Shown in pieces: positions 6,835 to 9,601 of a DNA stretch of 9,601 nucleotides; the stretch's first letter is position 1; every line of letters begins with the position of its first letter. Origin of the DNA: Candidatus Omnitrophota bacterium (GTDB lineage Bacteria > Omnitrophota > Gorgyraeia > Gygaellales > Profunditerraquicolaceae); contig VGKM01000040.1 of assembly GCA_016867005.1 (NCBI GenBank), positions 1-9,601 on the forward strand. The letters are read 5' to 3'. The notes under the pieces were generated by a model that saw nothing but the letters and a program-made list of their open reading frames with translations, did no database searches and had not been told where the DNA came from. The position numbers and the translations under genes were made by a program.

Positions 6835-8175
6835 ATGAAGATGCGGAAAATATATTTAGCTTCGGCTTCGAAGGCAAGAAAAGAACTGCTTAAGTCATTC
6901 GGCTTTAAATTCCGGGTTTTGCCGGTTAAAGTCAAAGAAAAAAGGGCATGTGAGGGGCTTTCTTACCCGGAGCTTGTTAAATTTAATGCCCTGCAAAAAG
7001 CAAAAGCCGCATCAAGAAAAATAAAAAGCGGGATCATAATTTCTGCCGATACCATTGTGGTCCAGAGCGGTAAGATTTACGGCAAGCCCAAGGATATTTC
7101 AGGCGCGCGAAAGATGTTAAAAAAGATTTCCTCAAAACCGCAGGACCTTTATACCGGCATAGCCGTTATTGATAAAGACAGGAAAAAGACGGATGTAAGC
7201 TATGAAAAAACCAGGGTTATGATGGATAAATTAAACGACAAAGATATCTCAAGGTATTTTTCACATACCTCGCCCTTAGGGAAAGCAGGAAGTTTTGACA
7301 TCCAGGGCAGGGGTGCTTTTTTTATCCGCAGGATAGAGGGCTGTTTTTATAATGTCGTCGGCCTGCCGGTAAGAAAGCTTTACCTGATGCTTAAAAAAAT
7401 GCAGGCGGGGATTTTTACCGTGCTATTTTGTATCTTTTTGTCCGGATGTATGACCGAATATAACCTGGTGACCAGGGAAGAGGAAACATATATTTACAGT
7501 ACAGATAAAGAAGTGGCAATGGGCCGTTCTATCGACCAGCAGATAATGGCACAGTATAAAATGGTCAACGACCCATTGGTGCAAAAACGGGTGGAAGATA
7601 TCGGCAAAAAGATCGCCGCGGTCTGCGACAGGAAAGATATAGATTACCATTTCATGGTCTTGGAAGAAGATGAGATCAATGCCGTGGCTACTCCCGGAGG
7701 GTACGTTTATATTTTTAAGGGCCTGGTTGATAAAGTCGGCGATGATGATGAATTGGCAGGCGTTATCGCACATGAAGTCGGCCATATTGTTGCCAGGCAC
7801 AGCATAAAAAAATTGCAGGCCCAGCAGGGCTATACGTTACTGAGGGTATTGATCGCTGCGGCCCCGCAGTCGGCGAATATGGGCAATGCCGCTGACCTTG
7901 CTTTTGCGTCGATAATGACCGGGTACAGCCGGGAAGATGAATTGCTCGCAGACCAACTTGCAGTCCGTTATTCAAAATTAGCAGGCTATGACCCCGAAGG
8001 CATGGCTAGATTTTTAAAAAAGCTCGAAGATATTAATAAAAGAAAACCACCGCGGCCCTACAGTTATTTCAGGACTCACCCTTACACGCCTGACAGGCTC
8101 AGGGTGGTAAAAGAAGAAATGGGCCATAAGATGAGTTTTAATGATTACATTAACATCGAGCAGAAGCCGCATTAG
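6835..8175 (+). CDS. Maf nucleotide pyrophosphatase fused in frame to M48 metalloprotease lipoprotein
   Basis: One uninterrupted 446-codon frame. Residues 1-189 are a complete Maf domain: IYLASASKARKELL near the start, SADTIVV with the catalytic-base D72, KIYGKPKDISGARKML (80-95), SPLGKAGSFDIQGRGA (146-161) and the C-terminal YNVVGLPVRKLY. Maf proteins hydrolyse non-canonical or pyrimidine nucleoside triphosphates in the cytoplasm. Residues 185-205 then form a textbook lipoprotein signal peptide: MLKK, a hydrophobic core and lipobox LSGC with C205. Residues 206-446 are an M48 metallopeptidase with HEVGH (313-317), third zinc ligand E369 in SREDELLAD, and the FRTHP segment near the end, resembling LoiP/BepA without TPR repeats. 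A cytosolic enzyme in front of an exported protease is odd. Either the ATG at 7387 (or 7399) is an internal start for a separate lipoprotein, or a true fusion spans the membrane or is cut at C205. The ATG at 6841 is an alternative start for Maf. Confidence 0.85.
   Translation: MKMRKIYLASASKARKELLKSFGFKFRVLPVKVKEKRACEGLSYPELVKFNALQKAKAASRKIKSGIIISADTIVVQSGKIYGKPKDISGARKMLKKISSKPQDLYTGIAVIDKDRKKTDVSYEKTRVMMDKLNDKDISRYFSHTSPLGKAGSFDIQGRGAFFIRRIEGCFYNVVGLPVRKLYLMLKKMQAGIFTVLFCIFLSGCMTEYNLVTREEETYIYSTDKEVAMGRSIDQQIMAQYKMVNDPLVQKRVEDIGKKIAAVCDRKDIDYHFMVLEEDEINAVATPGGYVYIFKGLVDKVGDDDELAGVIAHEVGHIVARHSIKKLQAQQGYTLLRVLIAAAPQSANMGNAADLAFASIMTGYSREDELLADQLAVRYSKLAGYDPEGMARFLKKLEDINKRKPPRPYSYFRTHPYTPDRLRVVKEEMGHKMSFNDYINIEQKPH
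7387..7449 (+). other. Internal lipoprotein signal peptide at the Maf/M48 junction
   Basis: Residues 185-205 of the fused frame begin at an ATG and read MLKKMQAG, then a hydrophobic core, then lipobox LSGC, with the cysteine codon at 7447-7449. These codons are also the end of the last Maf helix. A second ATG is at 7399. Only a weak purine stretch (AAGAAAG) precedes 7387, so independent initiation is possible but not strongly signalled. Translation from 7387 would give a 262-residue pre-lipoprotein, a normal size for a short M48 protease. Confidence 0.7.
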
Positions 8176-8178
8176 GTG

Positions 8179-8233
8179 TTGTTTTTTGCGCCGGGCGCAT
8201 TATAATAAAAGAGTGATCAATTATAATCAGGAG
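8179..8233 (+). promoter_or_regulatory. Promoter and ribosome binding site of the sensor-glycosyltransferase gene
   Basis: A perfect TATAAT (8201-8206) lies 16 bp after a poor -35 TTGTTT (8179-8184), giving +1 near 8213. AGGAG (8229-8233) lies 8 nt before ATG 8242. The spacer contains a small GC hairpin, TGCGC-CGG-GCGCA (8187-8199). The weak -35 suggests either an activator or simply a weak promoter. Read-through from the preceding gene is also possible, because no convincing terminator is seen in the gap. Confidence 0.5.
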
Positions 8234-8241
8234 AAAGCTTT

Positions 8242-9601
8242 ATGAAAAGGATCCTTTTATTTATCCTGCCTATTTTAATAATCGTTGCCCTGGGCTTTAC
8301 TGTTTTCGGGGTATTACAGGCCCGTTTTATTGAAGAAAGGCTCATGGATGATTTAAAGAGAAAAGCCAAGGCCGTTGACGAGAGTATCGAGCTGTCGGCA
8401 AAGTTAATCCTCCTTAGCAATGACCTTAAGTCAGCTAACCGCCTGGTAGAAAGTTTTGAGAAAAGAGAGCGGCTTCAGGGATGCGTGCTTTATGATAAAG
8501 AAGGCAATATCCTGGCTATCACCGGCAGGATTTCCGACTGGAAGAATAAAGAAAAGCCCTATCTAAATGATGTCATTGTCTCTAAATCGCCGCGCGGGGC
8601 GCTGGAGCAATTCAGGGAATATTCCGTTTATAGTTATATTATACCGGTCAGCGACGATGAAGGGAACCTGCTTGGGATGGTAGAGGTAATTTATGACACG
8701 ACTTATTTATTTACCATGTTGGCCGATCAATGGAAGAAGATCAGTATTGTCCTTATAACTTTGATCCTTTTGATAGCAGCGACCGCTTTTTTGATCCAGA
8801 GGCAGATTTTTGTTTTGCCTGTGCGCCGCCTTACCCAGTGGTTTACCCATTTTCAAAAAGGCGAATTAGACAAATTAAAGCCCTTTGAAGAAAAAGGAGA
8901 ATTTGGAAAATTGATCAGCGAAGTAGAGCAGGTGGCTTTAGGATTAAGAGTCGCGCGCAGGGTTGTAACTGACGAAGCGCATGTCCGCGTGCAGAAAGAC
9001 GAATTATGGACAGAGGCAAAATTAAGGGATCTTATCCATGCTAAATTAGGCGATAATGCTTTATTTGTTATTTCTAACAGAGAGCCCTACATGCATTTTA
9101 TAGATGAGTTTACGGGAGAGTCAGGTTGTGTGCGGCCTGCCAGCGGCGTTGTAACGGCAATTGACCCGATACTGCGTGCCTGCGGAGGGACATGGATCGC
9201 CCACGGAAGTTCAGTTGCCGACAGGAAATTTGTTAATTCTAAAAATAAACTCGGGGTCCCTCCCGAAGACAACCGTTATATATTAAAGAGGGTATGGCTG
9301 ACCAAAGAGGAAGAAGACGGCTATTATTATGGATTTGCAAACGAAGGCCTGTGGCCGCTCTGCCACGTGACCCATACGCGCCCCATTTTCCGCGAAAATG
9401 ACTGGCTGATGTATAAAGAGGTAAACCAAAAATTTGCCGATAGCATCATTGAAGAACTGCCGGCAAATAACCCCTTTGTTTTTATCCAGGATTATCATTT
9501 CACCCTTTTGCCGAAGATGATCAAAGAAAAAAGGCCTGATGCGACTATAGCTTTATTCTGGCATATCCCCTGGCCCAACCCGGAGGTCTTTGCGATTTGC
9601 C
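8242..9601 (+). CDS. Membrane sensor (Cache-like, HAMP) fused to GT20 trehalose-6-phosphate synthase-like enzyme, 3' truncated
   Basis: The frame is open from ATG 8242 to the window end (453 residues, no stop). TM1 covers about residues 4-25. An extracytoplasmic region of about 140 residues (26-166) contains VLYDKEGNILAI and YIIPVSDDEGNLLGMVEVIYD, as in Cache/PAS-type sensor domains. TM2 is about 167-185. A HAMP linker follows (186-238) with the conserved proline P193 and GEFGKL. After a helical stretch the GT20 domain begins: VISNREPY (276-283), GGTWIAHGSS, YYYGFANEGLW (361-371), IQDYHFTLLP and FWHIPWPNPEVF. By position R280, W371, D417 and H441 correspond to E. coli OtsA substrate residues (R9, W85, D130, H154). 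GT20 enzymes make trehalose-6-phosphate from UDP- or other NDP-glucose and glucose-6-phosphate; some instead make glucosylglycerol phosphate. The likely role is osmolyte synthesis switched by an external signal, with the enzyme on the cytoplasmic face. The exact product and signal are unknown. A phosphatase gene may lie downstream. Confidence 0.85.
   Translation, partial: MKRILLFILPILIIVALGFTVFGVLQARFIEERLMDDLKRKAKAVDESIELSAKLILLSNDLKSANRLVESFEKRERLQGCVLYDKEGNILAITGRISDWKNKEKPYLNDVIVSKSPRGALEQFREYSVYSYIIPVSDDEGNLLGMVEVIYDTTYLFTMLADQWKKISIVLITLILLIAATAFLIQRQIFVLPVRRLTQWFTHFQKGELDKLKPFEEKGEFGKLISEVEQVALGLRVARRVVTDEAHVRVQKDELWTEAKLRDLIHAKLGDNALFVISNREPYMHFIDEFTGESGCVRPASGVVTAIDPILRACGGTWIAHGSSVADRKFVNSKNKLGVPPEDNRYILKRVWLTKEEEDGYYYGFANEGLWPLCHVTHTRPIFRENDWLMYKEVNQKFADSIIEELPANNPFVFIQDYHFTLLPKMIKEKRPDATIALFWHIPWPNPEVFAIC

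Noticed and set aside
7423..7975. Minus-strand open frames of 125 and 70 codons under the M48 domain
   Set aside because: They are antisense to a protease domain with HEVGH and the third zinc ligand intact, and they have no recognisable features of their own.
8187..8199. Intrinsic terminator after the M48 gene
   Set aside because: The stem is only 5 bp and the T run precedes it instead of following it. The downstream TATAATAAAA is better read as a -10 region.
8222..8227. Second TATAAT as a promoter for the sensor-enzyme gene
   Set aside because: A start 7 nt downstream would fall after the AGGAG ribosome site, and no -35 lies at a suitable distance.

Overview
This 9.6-kb window is a compact bacterial chromosomal segment: intergenic gaps are under about 110 bp and genes overlap by 1-13 bp. 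LptF and LptG (LPS export) and a lipobox-bearing protease indicate a diderm (Gram-negative-type) cell. Gene content, the Lys/Ile-rich proteins, and above all the membrane-anchored sensor fused to a trehalose-phosphate-synthase-like enzyme remind me of uncultured lineages such as Candidatus Omnitrophota. That placement is an impression from family knowledge and was not tested. I see no rRNA, tRNA, CRISPR array, insertion sequence or phage gene, and no stretch over 300 bases lacks a gene.

Layout. (1) Bases 1-1532, plus strand: the C-terminal part of tsaB (tRNA t6A modification) overlaps alr (alanine racemase, D-Ala for peptidoglycan) by 4 bp. (2) Bases 1533-1616: a convergent gap with a two-copy palindromic element that can fold into one long hairpin, probably a shared terminator. 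(3) Bases 1617-4538, minus strand: operon comF-lptF-lptG, driven by a near-consensus sigma70-type promoter placed so that the comF mRNA should be leaderless. comF also carries a strong hairpin within its coding sequence. (4) Bases 4539-4641: back-to-back divergent promoters. (5) Bases 4642-8175, plus strand: a stand-alone receiver protein, pyrE (GTG start), a YhiN/HI0933-type flavoprotein, and one long ORF joining a Maf nucleotide pyrophosphatase to an M48 metalloprotease with a complete lipoprotein signal peptide at the junction. (6) From 8242 to the window end: a 5'-complete, 3'-truncated ORF with TM1, a periplasmic Cache-like domain, TM2, HAMP and a GT20 glycosyltransferase.

Together these are mainly housekeeping genes: tRNA modification, cell-wall precursor supply, LPS export, pyrimidine synthesis, nucleotide-pool or rRNA-linked functions, and envelope proteolysis. 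The two genuinely unusual items are fusions: Maf to an M48 lipoprotein, and a transmembrane sensor to a trehalose-6-phosphate synthase-like enzyme. The second suggests that osmolyte synthesis is controlled directly by an external signal, without a separate kinase/regulator pair.
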